This document shows, piece by piece, positions 19,629-27,308 of a stretch of DNA of 64,000 nt; positions within the stretch are counted from its first letter, which is position 1; every line of letters starts with the position of its first letter. The position numbers and the translations under genes were made by a program. Origin of the DNA: an uncultured Prevotellaceae bacterium (lineage in GTDB: Bacteria; Bacteroidota; Bacteroidia; Bacteroidales; Muribaculaceae); assembly GCA_900320055.1 (NCBI GenBank), contig ONQS01000008.1, positions 1 to 64,000 of the forward strand, given 5' to 3'. Under the pieces are notes generated by a model that saw only the letters and a program-made list of their open reading frames with translations, was not told the DNA's origin and did not search any database.

Positions 19629-20630
19629 ATGGTAAATTACAAGGATTTAGGTCTCGTGAACACGCGCGAGATGTTTGCTAAGGCAGTCGATGGCGGCTAT
19701 GCCATTCCCGCATTCAACTTCAACAACATGGAGCAGTTACAGGCTATCATCAAGGCTTGCGCCGAGACAAAGTCGCCTGTTATCCTGCAGGTTTCCAGTG
19801 GTGCCCGCAAGTATGCCAACCAGACCCTTCTGCGTTACATGGCCGAGGGTGCTGTACAGTATGCCAAGGAGTTGGGTTGGGAACATCCCCAGATTTGCCT
19901 CCATCTGGACCATGGTGACACCTTTGAACTGTGCAAGTCGTGTGTCGACTTCGGTTTCTCGTCGGTAATGATCGACGGTTCCTCGCTCCCCTATGAGGAA
20001 AATATCGCTCTGACCAAGAGGGTTGTGGAGTATGCCCACCAGTATGATGTGACCGTTGAGGCCGAACTCGGTGTGCTCGCTGGCGTCGAGGACGACGTTG
20101 TGGCCGAGGAGTCCCACTACACCAAGCCCGAGGAAGTCATCGACTTTGCTACCCGCAGTGGTTGCGACTCGCTGGCCATCAGCATCGGTACCAGCCATGG
20201 CGCTTACAAGTTCAAACCCGAGCAGTGCACCCGTGACCCGCAGACCGGTCGCCTTGTGCCTCCTCCCCTGGCATTTGATGTGCTGGCCGAGATCGAGAAG
20301 AAACTTCCCGGTTTCCCCATCGTGCTGCATGGCTCGTCGAGCGTGCCTCAGGAGTATGTCGACATCATCAATGCCAACGGTGGCAATATGCCCGATGCAG
20401 TAGGCGTTCCCGAGGACCAGTTGCGCAAGGCTGCTAAGAGTGCCGTCTGCAAGATCAACATCGACAGCGACAGCCGCCTGGCCTTTACCGCTGCCGTTCG
20501 CAAGGTCCTGGCCGAGAAGCCTGGCGAGTTTGACCCTCGCAAGTATTGCGGCCCCGCCCGTGACGAGATGGTTAAACTCTACAAGCACAAAATCATCGAG
20601 GTGCTGGGTAGCGACGGCAAGGCTGAGTAA
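19629..20630 (+). CDS. fba: Class II fructose-bisphosphate aldolase
   Basis: Zinc-dependent glycolytic and gluconeogenic aldolase. The 333 residues show the class II pattern: YAIPAFNFNNMEQLQAII at the start, the metal-binding histidines in CLHLDHGDTFE, VEAELGVLAGVEDDV, the substrate loop AISIGTSHGAYKF and PIVLHGSSSVP, then KINIDSDSRLAF. Monocistronic, with a perfect promoter in front and a stem-loop terminator behind. Confidence 0.96.
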   Translation: MVNYKDLGLVNTREMFAKAVDGGYAIPAFNFNNMEQLQAIIKACAETKSPVILQVSSGARKYANQTLLRYMAEGAVQYAKELGWEHPQICLHLDHGDTFELCKSCVDFGFSSVMIDGSSLPYEENIALTKRVVEYAHQYDVTVEAELGVLAGVEDDVVAEESHYTKPEEVIDFATRSGCDSLAISIGTSHGAYKFKPEQCTRDPQTGRLVPPPLAFDVLAEIEKKLPGFPIVLHGSSSVPQEYVDIINANGGNMPDAVGVPEDQLRKAAKSAVCKINIDSDSRLAFTAAVRKVLAEKPGEFDPRKYCGPARDEMVKLYKHKIIEVLGSDGKAE

Positions 20631-20657
20631 TCTCGACCGCTTTAGAAAATGAATCCT

Positions 20658-20698
20658 GCGAGGTCATTTGCGCTTTGGGCAAGTGACCTCGCTTGCTG
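20658..20698 (+). terminator. Stem-loop after fba
   Basis: A perfect 9-bp stem, GCGAGGTCA/TGACCTCGC, with a 17-base loop, followed by TTGCTG rather than a clean T run. Confidence 0.55.
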
Positions 20699-20846
20699 CT
20701 GTGCAGCCCCTGGCATGGGGCTAGAGGGCTGACAGGCTTGCCTGCAGTTGGCAAAACACGAAAGGTAATGGCTGTATTCAAGCGCCTGATAACCAGACGA
20801 TTTAATTGGGCTTCGGAAAATTATAACAAAAAAAGTTGCAAAAAAA

Positions 20847-20878
20847 TTTGGTCAGTTCCTGAATCGGTATTACCTTTG
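20847..20878 (+). promoter_or_regulatory. Promoter of tRNA-Pro
   Basis: TTTG (20847-20850), 20 bases, TACCTTTG (20871-20878), about 40 bases before the mature tRNA. Confidence 0.78.
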
Positions 20879-20917
20879 CACCGCTTTACGAAACAATTAT
20901 GTTTTGGTAAGTGCGAT

Positions 20918-20992
20918 CGGGGTGTAGCTCAGTCCGGTTAGAGTACGCGTCTGGGGGGCGTGGGGTCGCTAGTTCGAATCTAGTCACCCCGA
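20918..20992 (+). tRNA. tRNA-Pro (anticodon GGG)
   Basis: Acceptor stem CGGGGTG (20918-20924) pairs with CACCCCG (20985-20991), discriminator A at 20992. The D arm contains AGCTCAGTCCGGTTAGAGT. The anticodon arm is CGCGT, loop CTGGGGG, GCGTG, giving anticodon GGG at 20953-20955. The T arm has GTTCGAATC. CCA is not encoded. It has its own promoter and a strong terminator. The GH53 gene follows, but no attachment-site repeat of the tRNA end was seen downstream. Confidence 0.95.
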
Positions 20993-20998
20993 CATCGC

Positions 20999-21036
20999 AA
21001 AAAGTGCTGATAATCATTGATTGTCAGCACTTTTTT
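20999..21036 (+). terminator. Intrinsic terminator after tRNA-Pro
   Basis: A perfect 12-bp inverted repeat, AAAAAGTGCTGA (20999-21010) with TCAGCACTTTTT (21024-21035), ending in a T run. Confidence 0.92.
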
Positions 21037-21107
21037 AATTATCGCAATATCAATATAAATGTATGATGACGAGGCTGTGGCCTTGTGGATGATATCAGAA
21101 TAATGTT

Positions 21108-22208
21108 ATGAATAAGCGAGTGGCAATAATGATGTTGGCTCTGCTGGCAATGCTGCCGGTGGGTGCGCGACAGTGGCTGGGCGGAGACATCTCGATGATG
21201 ACGTCCAATGCACGCAATGGCGTGATTTACAAGGATTCGTGTGGCGTGACGGTTGACCCTTACGACTTATTCAGTCAGCAAGGCTGGAACATGATGCGCG
21301 TGCGCCTGTTCGTTGACCCGCAGAATGCTCCTGGCAGCCATCACGACGAGGGCGTGTGTCAGGATTTGGATTATGTCATCGGCCTGTGCAAGACCATCCG
21401 GGCGCGGGGCTTTGAGGTGATGCTCGATTTCCATTATAGTGACACGTGGGCCGATCCCGCCAAGCAGTTCACGCCCAAGCGATGGGAGGGATTGGGTGCC
21501 CGTCCGCTGGCCGACAGCATCTATCGTTACACCCGCAACAGCCTGCTGGCACTCAAGGCTGCCGGTGTGGAGCCTGCAGCGATACAGGTGGGCAACGAGG
21601 TGACATTTGGCATGGACTGGCCCGTGGGGCGTGTTGACCCGATGAGTGCCGACAATTGGGACGTCTTCACCCGATTGCTCAAGGCCGGCTGCAAGGCTTG
21701 CCGTGAGGTGTGCCCTTCGGCAGGTATCATCATCCATACCGAGAAGGCCGGTGTATGGGAGATGACCCGCAACTATTATGACCGCTTGCGTGCTGCGGAC
21801 GTCGATTATGATATCATCGGCCTGAGTTATTACCCCATGTGGCATGGTACGATTCCCAACCTGGGAGCCACGCTCGACTCGCTGGCTGTGCGCTTCCCCG
21901 ACAAGCCCGTGATGATTGTCGAGGCAGCCTATTACTATCTGCACGATGGCAAGTCATGGGATGGCAGTGAGGACTTTTCGCAATGTCCTCCGGGCACAAT
22001 CGATGGCCAGCGTGAGTTTACCTCGCGGCTGGTGACCGAACTCAACCGTCATCCCAATGTCACGGGCCTCTTCTGGTGGTATCCCGAGGAGAATCGCTAT
22101 GGCTCCCGTTTTGAGGGGCGGCGCGGTGGCCTTAACCGTGGATTGTTTGACAGTGCCAGCGGCAGAGCCCTGCCGGCACTTTACGAGATGTCGAGATTCA
22201 GGCACTGA
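21108..22208 (+). CDS. GH53 endo-beta-1,4-galactanase, exported
   Basis: Cleaves beta-1,4-galactan side chains of plant pectin (arabinogalactan type I). The 366 residues start with a signal peptide (MNKRVAIMMLALLAMLPVGA). The GH53 barrel follows: GGDISMMTSNARNG, the family's NMMRVRLFVDP, VMLDFHYSDTWADPAKQ, the acid/base Glu164 in IQVGNEVTFGMDWP and the nucleophile Glu272 in PVMIVEAAYY. There is no lipobox, so it is probably periplasmic or secreted. It is an orphan: no SusC/D pair or other galactan gene is adjacent, although an EamA transporter follows within 40 bases. Confidence 0.94.
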   Translation: MNKRVAIMMLALLAMLPVGARQWLGGDISMMTSNARNGVIYKDSCGVTVDPYDLFSQQGWNMMRVRLFVDPQNAPGSHHDEGVCQDLDYVIGLCKTIRARGFEVMLDFHYSDTWADPAKQFTPKRWEGLGARPLADSIYRYTRNSLLALKAAGVEPAAIQVGNEVTFGMDWPVGRVDPMSADNWDVFTRLLKAGCKACREVCPSAGIIIHTEKAGVWEMTRNYYDRLRAADVDYDIIGLSYYPMWHGTIPNLGATLDSLAVRFPDKPVMIVEAAYYYLHDGKSWDGSEDFSQCPPGTIDGQREFTSRLVTELNRHPNVTGLFWWYPEENRYGSRFEGRRGGLNRGLFDSASGRALPALYEMSRFRH

Positions 22209-22246
22209 AATGAGCAGGGACAGTTAGTGTATGTAATGTAATACTC

Positions 22247-23173
22247 ATGAAGAAATCCAAAACTATCGGCATCCTGTGTGCCATCCTGTCGGCTGTGTGC
22301 TATGGCACCAATCCCTTCGGTGCCTTGCCCCTCTATGAGGAGGGAGTGAACACCGCCACAGTTCTGGCCCACCGCTTCGGGCTGGCTGTCATTCTGTTGG
22401 CCGTGATTATGATTATCAAGCGCATCGACTTCAAGGTCACGCGTCGGGAGTTCAAGGTGTTGTTCTCCCTTGGAGTCCTGTTTGCGGCCTCAAGCATTAC
22501 CTATTACCAGAGTTTCCACTTCATGGATGCAGGCATCGCCTCGACCATCCTGTTTGTCTATCCCGTGATGGTGGCGGTGATTATGGCGCTTTTCTTCAAG
22601 GAAAAGGTTACCTCGATGACCGTTATGGCCATTGTCCTGTCGCTAGTGGGTATCGGCCTGCTCTACAAGGGTGGGGCGGGTGTCTCGCTCAGTGTCATCG
22701 GCATCGTCCTGTGCATCCTCTCCTCGCTGGCCTATGCCATCTACATCATCGTGGTCAACCAGTCGAGCATCCAGATGTCGTCGTTCAAGGTCACGTTCTA
22801 CGCCATGCTGGTGTGTGAAATCACGTTGATCTTGTATTCCTTCACCTCGCCCGAACTGTACCTTCATGTCTTGCCATCGCCGCGCGCGTGGTCATTTGCA
22901 GTGTGGCTCAGTATCGTGCCCACCATCCTCTCACTGGTGTTTATGACGGTTGCCGTCCACCATGTCGGGGCGACACCCACGGCCATCCTGGGCGCTCTTG
23001 AGCCGCTCACGGCGGTGACCATCGGTGTGATTATCTTTGGCGAGACGCTCACGCCCCGTCTTGTGGTCGGTATCATCTTTATCCTCTTTGCCGTGATGCT
23101 GGTCGTGCTTGGCAAGGACCTGCACCTGCGCACAATCACCCACGCCGTCTCCCGCCTGTGGCACTGGCGGTAA
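22247..23173 (+). CDS. EamA/DMT-family membrane transporter
   Basis: A 308-residue inner-membrane protein with ten predicted helices in two EamA repeats. The first begins IGILCAILSAVCYGTNPFGA; the second begins SVIGIVLCILSSLAYAIYII and contains VGATPTAILGALEPLTAVTIGVIIFGE, the usual second-repeat signature. Family members export amino acids, nucleobases or other small metabolites; the substrate cannot be read from sequence. It follows the galactanase by 38 bases. Confidence 0.9.
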   Translation: MKKSKTIGILCAILSAVCYGTNPFGALPLYEEGVNTATVLAHRFGLAVILLAVIMIIKRIDFKVTRREFKVLFSLGVLFAASSITYYQSFHFMDAGIASTILFVYPVMVAVIMALFFKEKVTSMTVMAIVLSLVGIGLLYKGGAGVSLSVIGIVLCILSSLAYAIYIIVVNQSSIQMSSFKVTFYAMLVCEITLILYSFTSPELYLHVLPSPRAWSFAVWLSIVPTILSLVFMTVAVHHVGATPTAILGALEPLTAVTIGVIIFGETLTPRLVVGIIFILFAVMLVVLGKDLHLRTITHAVSRLWHWR

Positions 23174-23221
23174 CCTGATAATCAGGGACACAGGGATCGT
23201 CCCCGTGCCCCCTGCTGCCGA

Positions 23222-23422
23222 TCAATCGTTCTCCTCAAGGAGGAAGATTTCGTTGACGGGCTTGTTGAAGACGGCCGACATCTTTAACGCTAACACCGTC
23301 GATGGGACATATTTGCCGCTCTCGATGGCATTGATGGTCTGGCGGCTCACTCCGATGCGCTCGGCCAGTTGGGCCTGGGTCATGTGGTGTATGGCGCGTT
23401 CCACTCTCACATTATTCTTCAT
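23222..23422 (-). CDS. Small XRE-type HTH regulator
   Basis: The 66 residues are almost only a helix-turn-helix: IHHMTQAQLAERIGVSRQTI then AIESGKYVPSTVLALKMSAVF. The layout is that of small Cro/YozG-like repressors. It overlaps the 3' end of the upstream membrane-protein gene by 11 bases, so the two are translationally linked. Such pairs of a small regulator with a multi-helix membrane protein are common. The regulator probably controls its own two-gene operon. Confidence 0.9.
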   Translation of the reverse strand: MKNNVRVERAIHHMTQAQLAERIGVSRQTINAIESGKYVPSTVLALKMSAVFNKPVNEIFLLEEND

Positions 23423-23873
23423 GAGGGACCTCCTTTCTAAACTTTTCTAGTTCATAATAGAATTTGATAATGAACAGGAAGAATACCAGATAGATCGATA
23501 GCAGCATGATATACAGCCAGTTGGTGCCGTAGATAAATAGCGTTGCGATAATGATGATTAGGCCGTAACCCTTGACAGCCCAGGCCATTGATTTCATCCT
23601 TAGGTTGATAGTAAACTCGTCTTCCTGCTTGAGACGGGCAAATGTGATAAAGAGCAGCGATAAGATCATGCCAACGATGCATATCTCATCGGTCCAGTCG
23701 TCATTAGTCATGATGAATTTGCCCTCGTCTGGCCAGATGCTGAAAACCTTGCACTGAGGTAGTATGCCCTCGATATCACCTGTCATCCACAATACATTCA
23801 GCACTGCAAAGATCACAAACAAAATCCAACCGACACGTTTGAATACAGGTGGGAATAAATAACTGTAATTCAT
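23412..23873 (-). CDS. Four-helix membrane protein paired with HTH regulator
   Basis: Not recognised as a named family. The 153 residues have four hydrophobic segments: VGWILFVIFAVLNVLWM, ICIVGMILSLLFITFA, a third around KGYGLIIIIATLFIYG and a last WLYIMLLSIYLVFFLFIIKF. A charged tail (YYELEKFRKEVPHEE) follows. Size and partner resemble the small membrane proteins co-encoded with Cro-like regulators. Codon usage is AT-richer than in its neighbours, which suggests a recently acquired module. Confidence 0.8.
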   Translation of the reverse strand: MNYSYLFPPVFKRVGWILFVIFAVLNVLWMTGDIEGILPQCKVFSIWPDEGKFIMTNDDWTDEICIVGMILSLLFITFARLKQEDEFTINLRMKSMAWAVKGYGLIIIIATLFIYGTNWLYIMLLSIYLVFFLFIIKFYYELEKFRKEVPHEE

Positions 23874-23929
23874 AATTGAAACCTCTTTAAATTGTTGAAC
23901 ATGGTTGTCTTTGTAATCGATTACGGCGA

Positions 23930-23937
23930 CAAAGGTA
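23930..23937 (-). promoter_or_regulatory. -7 element of HTH/membrane-protein operon
   Basis: TACCTTTG on the minus strand about 57 bases before the start at 23873, with CTTG 20 bases further upstream. Confidence 0.6.
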
Positions 23938-24025
23938 AAGTAAACTTTTCAAAATGACAAGCAAACTTGACAAAAAGTTATGAAAAATTTACAAAATGGA
24001 GATATTCAGGTGTTTTGGGGCTTGT

Positions 24026-25057
24026 CTAGAGGCCGAGGTGGTCGCGCAGGATGTCGAGGGCTGCGGTGACGTCGTCGGGTGTGACAGTCTGGTCGATACG
24101 ATAGTCGCCGATGGTGGCCAGGAGGGTGCAGGTGATCTCGCCGTCACGGCTCTTCTTGTCGTGGCGCATCAGGGCCAGCAGGTCGTCATAGTCGTCGCAG
24201 GTAAAGGGGAAACCGCGGTAATTGTCGCGGACGAAATTGCCCAGCAGATGCACGTCTTCGCTGGGAAATCTCAGATGCAGGTGGGAGAGGATGGATTCGG
24301 CGACCAGGCCCCAAGCCACGGCATAGCCGTGAGCAATGGGTTTGTCTTGCTGCATGGCCAGGGCTTCAAAGGCGTGGCCGATGGTGTGTCCCAGGTTCAG
24401 TGCTTTGCGTTCGCCCAGTTCGTTGGGATCGCGGTCAACGATGTCCACCTTGACCTTTACCGAGCGGCGCAATCTCTCAAGCAGGTCGTCATGGCTGATG
24501 GGTGCGGAGAAGTCATGATCCAGCAATCGCTGCAACTCCTCACGGTCACTGAGCATGGCGTGCTTGATCACCTCGGCATAGCCCGACTTCATCTCCTCGA
24601 TGGGCAAGGTGTCGAAATATCGGGTCGAAATGATGACTTCGCTGGCAGGGGCAAAGGTGCCGATTTCATTCTTCAGGCCATTGTAGTTAAACCCGGTTTT
24701 TCCTCCCACCGCAGCATCGACGGCGCCTAGCAGTGTGGTGGGAACATTGATGAACCTCAAGCCTCGCTTGTAGGTCGCGGCGGCAAATCCACCCAGGTCG
24801 GTCACCATGCCGCCGCCCAGATTGATGGCCAGCGAGCGGCGTGTGGCGCCCATGCGTTCCATCTCGTCCCAGACGTGGGTGACCGTCTCTAGCGACTTGT
24901 TGCAGTCACCATCAGGTATAGTGATGAGGCGTGCTCCGTCGGGGACAAAGCGGGCAGTGTTGGCATCAGCGATCCACATCGTCAGGTTAGGGTTGCCGTT
25001 ATGGATCAGCCTGTCGATGGTTGCCGTGACATCGTTGGTGAAAATGAGGTGTTGCAT
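24026..25057 (-). CDS. aroB: 3-dehydroquinate synthase
   Basis: Second enzyme of the shikimate pathway, NAD- and metal-dependent, converting DAHP to 3-dehydroquinate. In 343 residues: the nucleotide-binding LAINLGGGMVTDLGGFAAAT, the substrate loop RFINVPTTLLGAVDAAVGGKTGFN (split across residues 120-145), KNEIGTFAP, SGYAEVIKHAML and the zinc-binding histidines in LNLGHTIGHAFEAL and HGYAVAWGL. It lies downstream of the HAD gene but behind a strong terminator. No separate promoter was found by eye. Confidence 0.95.
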   Translation of the reverse strand: MQHLIFTNDVTATIDRLIHNGNPNLTMWIADANTARFVPDGARLITIPDGDCNKSLETVTHVWDEMERMGATRRSLAINLGGGMVTDLGGFAAATYKRGLRFINVPTTLLGAVDAAVGGKTGFNYNGLKNEIGTFAPASEVIISTRYFDTLPIEEMKSGYAEVIKHAMLSDREELQRLLDHDFSAPISHDDLLERLRRSVKVKVDIVDRDPNELGERKALNLGHTIGHAFEALAMQQDKPIAHGYAVAWGLVAESILSHLHLRFPSEDVHLLGNFVRDNYRGFPFTCDDYDDLLALMRHDKKSRDGEITCTLLATIGDYRIDQTVTPDDVTAALDILRDHLGL

Positions 25058-25078
25058 CAGTAGGAATTGGCATATAAT

Positions 25079-25130
25079 AAAGGCAAGAAAGACAACCCGT
25101 TAACACTCTCGTGTGGCCTTTCTTGCCTTT
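25079..25130 (-). terminator. Strong terminator between HAD gene and aroB
   Basis: A perfect 13-bp inverted repeat (25079-25091 with 25118-25130; AAAGGCAAGAAAG pairs CTTTCTTGCCTTT). It lies after the HAD stop codon on the minus strand and only about 20 bases before the aroB start. Confidence 0.8.
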
Positions 25131-25141
25131 GGTGATTTCTG

Positions 25142-25882
25142 TTAGGCTTTGACGATGCTCAGAGCCACGAGCAGGGCGGGCAGCGCGGCTGCCAGTTCGT
25201 CCATGTTCTTATAGACGAGATCCGCTCCGGCCTTGAACAGGTCTTTCTCGGGTATCGGGCCAGTGGTCACACCGATGGTAAAGCATCCGGCGGCGTGGGC
25301 GGCTTGAACGCCCAGCGGTGCATTCTCGATGACGATGCACTGGTGGGGCTTCTTCTCGGCCTTGGCCATAGCCTTGAGGTAGGGTTCGGGATTGGGCTTG
25401 CCCTTGCGCACGTCATGTCCTGTGACCCTCACCTCGCCGAAGAGACCAGGGAAATCCTTCTCGATGCGTTCCAGGATGGTATCCTGCTGTGAGCCGGTAA
25501 CCAGCACGCGCTGCACATCAGCCTCCTTGAGGGCCTCCAGCACACGCACTGCGCCTGGCATCACTGGGGCTTCGCCCAGTTCGCGGAAGTAGCGCGTCTT
25601 AACCCCATACAGGGCGTGGGCCTCGTCGTCGGTGATATTCTTGCCGGCGCCGGTCTTGAACTTCATCTTGATGATTTCGCTGCCGGTCATGCCCTCCAGT
25701 TCATAAAACTCGTCGCGGGTGCATTTGATGCCGTTCTTCTTCATGAGTTTCACCCAAGCCTGGGTGTGATACTTCATTGAGTCGTAGAGTACACCGTCAC
25801 AGTCGATGAGGGCGGCGCTGATGTCTAAGCCTTTCTGTCCCGTATATTTCAGGTACTCGGCTATCGTCTGTTGTAAGGTCAT
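25142..25882 (-). CDS. HAD-superfamily phosphatase / beta-phosphoglucomutase-like
   Basis: The 246 residues carry the HAD motifs: LIDCDGVLYDS (nucleophile and general acid Asp), VLVTGSQQ (motif II), GKPNPEPYLKAM with the motif III lysine, and VIENAPLGVQAAHAAG (motif IV). The cap domain is of the helical C1 type (EFYELEGMTGSEIIKMKF). This places it with beta-phosphoglucomutase-like sugar phosphatases; the exact phosphorylated substrate is unknown. It follows the DUF5715 gene by 30 bases on the same strand. Confidence 0.9.
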   Translation of the reverse strand: MTLQQTIAEYLKYTGQKGLDISAALIDCDGVLYDSMKYHTQAWVKLMKKNGIKCTRDEFYELEGMTGSEIIKMKFKTGAGKNITDDEAHALYGVKTRYFRELGEAPVMPGAVRVLEALKEADVQRVLVTGSQQDTILERIEKDFPGLFGEVRVTGHDVRKGKPNPEPYLKAMAKAEKKPHQCIVIENAPLGVQAAHAAGCFTIGVTTGPIPEKDLFKAGADLVYKNMDELAAALPALLVALSIVKA

Positions 25883-25912
25883 TGTTAATTAGGTTTTTAT
25901 AATTATTATTGA

Positions 25913-26674
25913 TTATCTCACGGTGATGTGCAGGCAACCGGACTTGCGCTCAAAGATGGCATAGCAGCGGCCCTGTTTCCTGAATTGCAGTACGACCTCG
26001 GCAAGGATGTTCTTCAGATCCTCGAGCGAGACCACCATGCTCTGGTCCATACAGTCAAATTTGACCCAACTGATGTCAAAAGTCGTGCCATATCGATGAC
26101 AGGAATTTTCGGTCGCGGCCCGGTTGCGGCGCATGAGTCTGCCCACGCTATAGACTGTGCGGGTCACGCTGGTGACTTTGATGCGGTAATCCTTGCCACC
26201 GCGTTTCCTGATCGTATCCTGGAAGGCGTAACCGATCTCCTTGAGCAATTGGGCTGCCTTGGGAACAAGATAGGGCACCGAGGCCGACAGATCATCGACC
26301 ATGTAGGCATCGCAGGAGTAAATCCTGATCAACGGCTTGTCGATATTATAGGCGTCCCGCAGGCTTCTGACAGGCTTGAAACCGTTTTTCTCGGCCGCCA
26401 CAAGTTGCAGGGCGTTACTGTCGGTAAAGATCTGCTTGAGGGGACGTTGCTCGATATACGTGGGCAGACGGTGAATCTGAGCGTTCGCAATCAAGCCCAT
26501 GCTGTCACCGCTAATGCTGCGGTTAACGGGCATGGCGGGCGGCGCTTTATAATCCCAGGCTGTGGTATCTTGTCCCTGACCCTTGCTGCCATGCCCGCAC
26601 GACGTGACACTTGCCAGGGCAAGTCCCATGAGCAGTAGTAGCGGTAGTGCACGCAAGAGGTTACGGTTCATCAT
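25913..26674 (-). CDS. DUF5715 family lipoprotein
   Basis: The start is ATG 26674 (or 26671). The longer ORF to 26725 would begin at about the transcription start implied by the upstream -7 box. A lipoprotein signal (RNLLRALPLLLLMGLALASVTSC) ends in a lipobox cysteine. The domain has SVTRTVYSVGRLMRRN, then SCHRYGTTFDISW and, at the very end, GCLHITVR. The order SxHxxGxxxD ... xHI resembles the zinc site of M15/VanY-type D,D-carboxypeptidases, so a peptidoglycan or metal-dependent role is possible. This is inference. Confidence 0.78.
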   Translation of the reverse strand: MMNRNLLRALPLLLLMGLALASVTSCGHGSKGQGQDTTAWDYKAPPAMPVNRSISGDSMGLIANAQIHRLPTYIEQRPLKQIFTDSNALQLVAAEKNGFKPVRSLRDAYNIDKPLIRIYSCDAYMVDDLSASVPYLVPKAAQLLKEIGYAFQDTIRKRGGKDYRIKVTSVTRTVYSVGRLMRRNRAATENSCHRYGTTFDISWVKFDCMDQSMVVSLEDLKNILAEVVLQFRKQGRCYAIFERKSGCLHITVR

Positions 26675-26726
26675 AAAAATATATTCAGCCCACATCATTG
26701 TGGTTGTAGTTCTACGTTTGAGCAAG

Positions 26727-26734
26727 CAAAGTTA
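26727..26734 (-). promoter_or_regulatory. -7 element of DUF5715-HAD operon
   Basis: TAACTTTG on the minus strand, 53 bases before the preferred start codon. It supports the shorter DUF5715 reading frame. A -33 element is not obvious. Confidence 0.55.
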
Positions 26735-26807
26735 CATATAAATAACGAAAAAACCATCCCTGCAAGTATCTAATTTCAGCGAATTTTTGTAATATTGCAC
26801 CTTCAAA

Positions 26808-27308
26808 ATGAATGAATCCTTGAAATACAGTGTCCTTTTCGTCTGTCTGGGCAACATCTGCCGGTCGCCGGCGGCTCAGGCAGTGATGCAACGCATGGTC
26901 GATGAGCGAGGGCTTACCGACCGCTTCTATATTGACTCGGCAGGCACGGGTGGATGGCACATCGGCGACCTGCCCGACAAGCGTATGCGTGTGCATGCAC
27001 GACCTCGCGGTTATGAGTTGACTCACCGTGCCCGCAAGGTGCACTCGATTGATTTTGAGGATTTTGACCTGATCGTGGGCATGGATGCTGCCAATGTGGA
27101 TGACCTGCGTGACCTGGCCGCTACCATCGAGCAGCAGAACAAGGTGGTGATGATGGGTGATTATATCCGTCAATTCCCCCATTATGACTATGTGCCTGAC
27201 CCCTACTATGAGGGCAGCGAGGGATTTGAACTCGTGCTGGACTTGCTGGAAGATGCGTGCGACAATCTGCTTGACCGAATATTACAACAAAACAATATTG
27301 CAAAATGA
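26808..27308 (+). CDS. Low molecular weight protein-tyrosine phosphatase
   Basis: Dephosphorylates phosphotyrosine; bacterial members often regulate exopolysaccharide export kinases. The 166 residues begin with the P-loop VLFVCLGNICRSP (Cys13 nucleophile, Arg19) and contain DSAGTGGWHIGDLPD, GYELTHRARKV and the general acid Asp131 in VPDPYYEG. The gene overlaps the start of the GH20 gene by four bases (ATGA). No BY-kinase or polysaccharide locus is adjacent, so its target is unknown. Confidence 0.95.
   Translation: MNESLKYSVLFVCLGNICRSPAAQAVMQRMVDERGLTDRFYIDSAGTGGWHIGDLPDKRMRVHARPRGYELTHRARKVHSIDFEDFDLIVGMDAANVDDLRDLAATIEQQNKVVMMGDYIRQFPHYDYVPDPYYEGSEGFELVLDLLEDACDNLLDRILQQNNIAK

Noticed and set aside
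20918..22208. Genomic island integrated at tRNA-Pro
   Set aside because: No integrase gene and no repeated tRNA 3' end downstream were seen.
23222..23873. Toxin-antitoxin pair
   Set aside because: The HTH protein is small enough for an antitoxin, but the partner is a four-helix membrane protein without any known toxin signature; a regulator/membrane-protein pair is the safer call.
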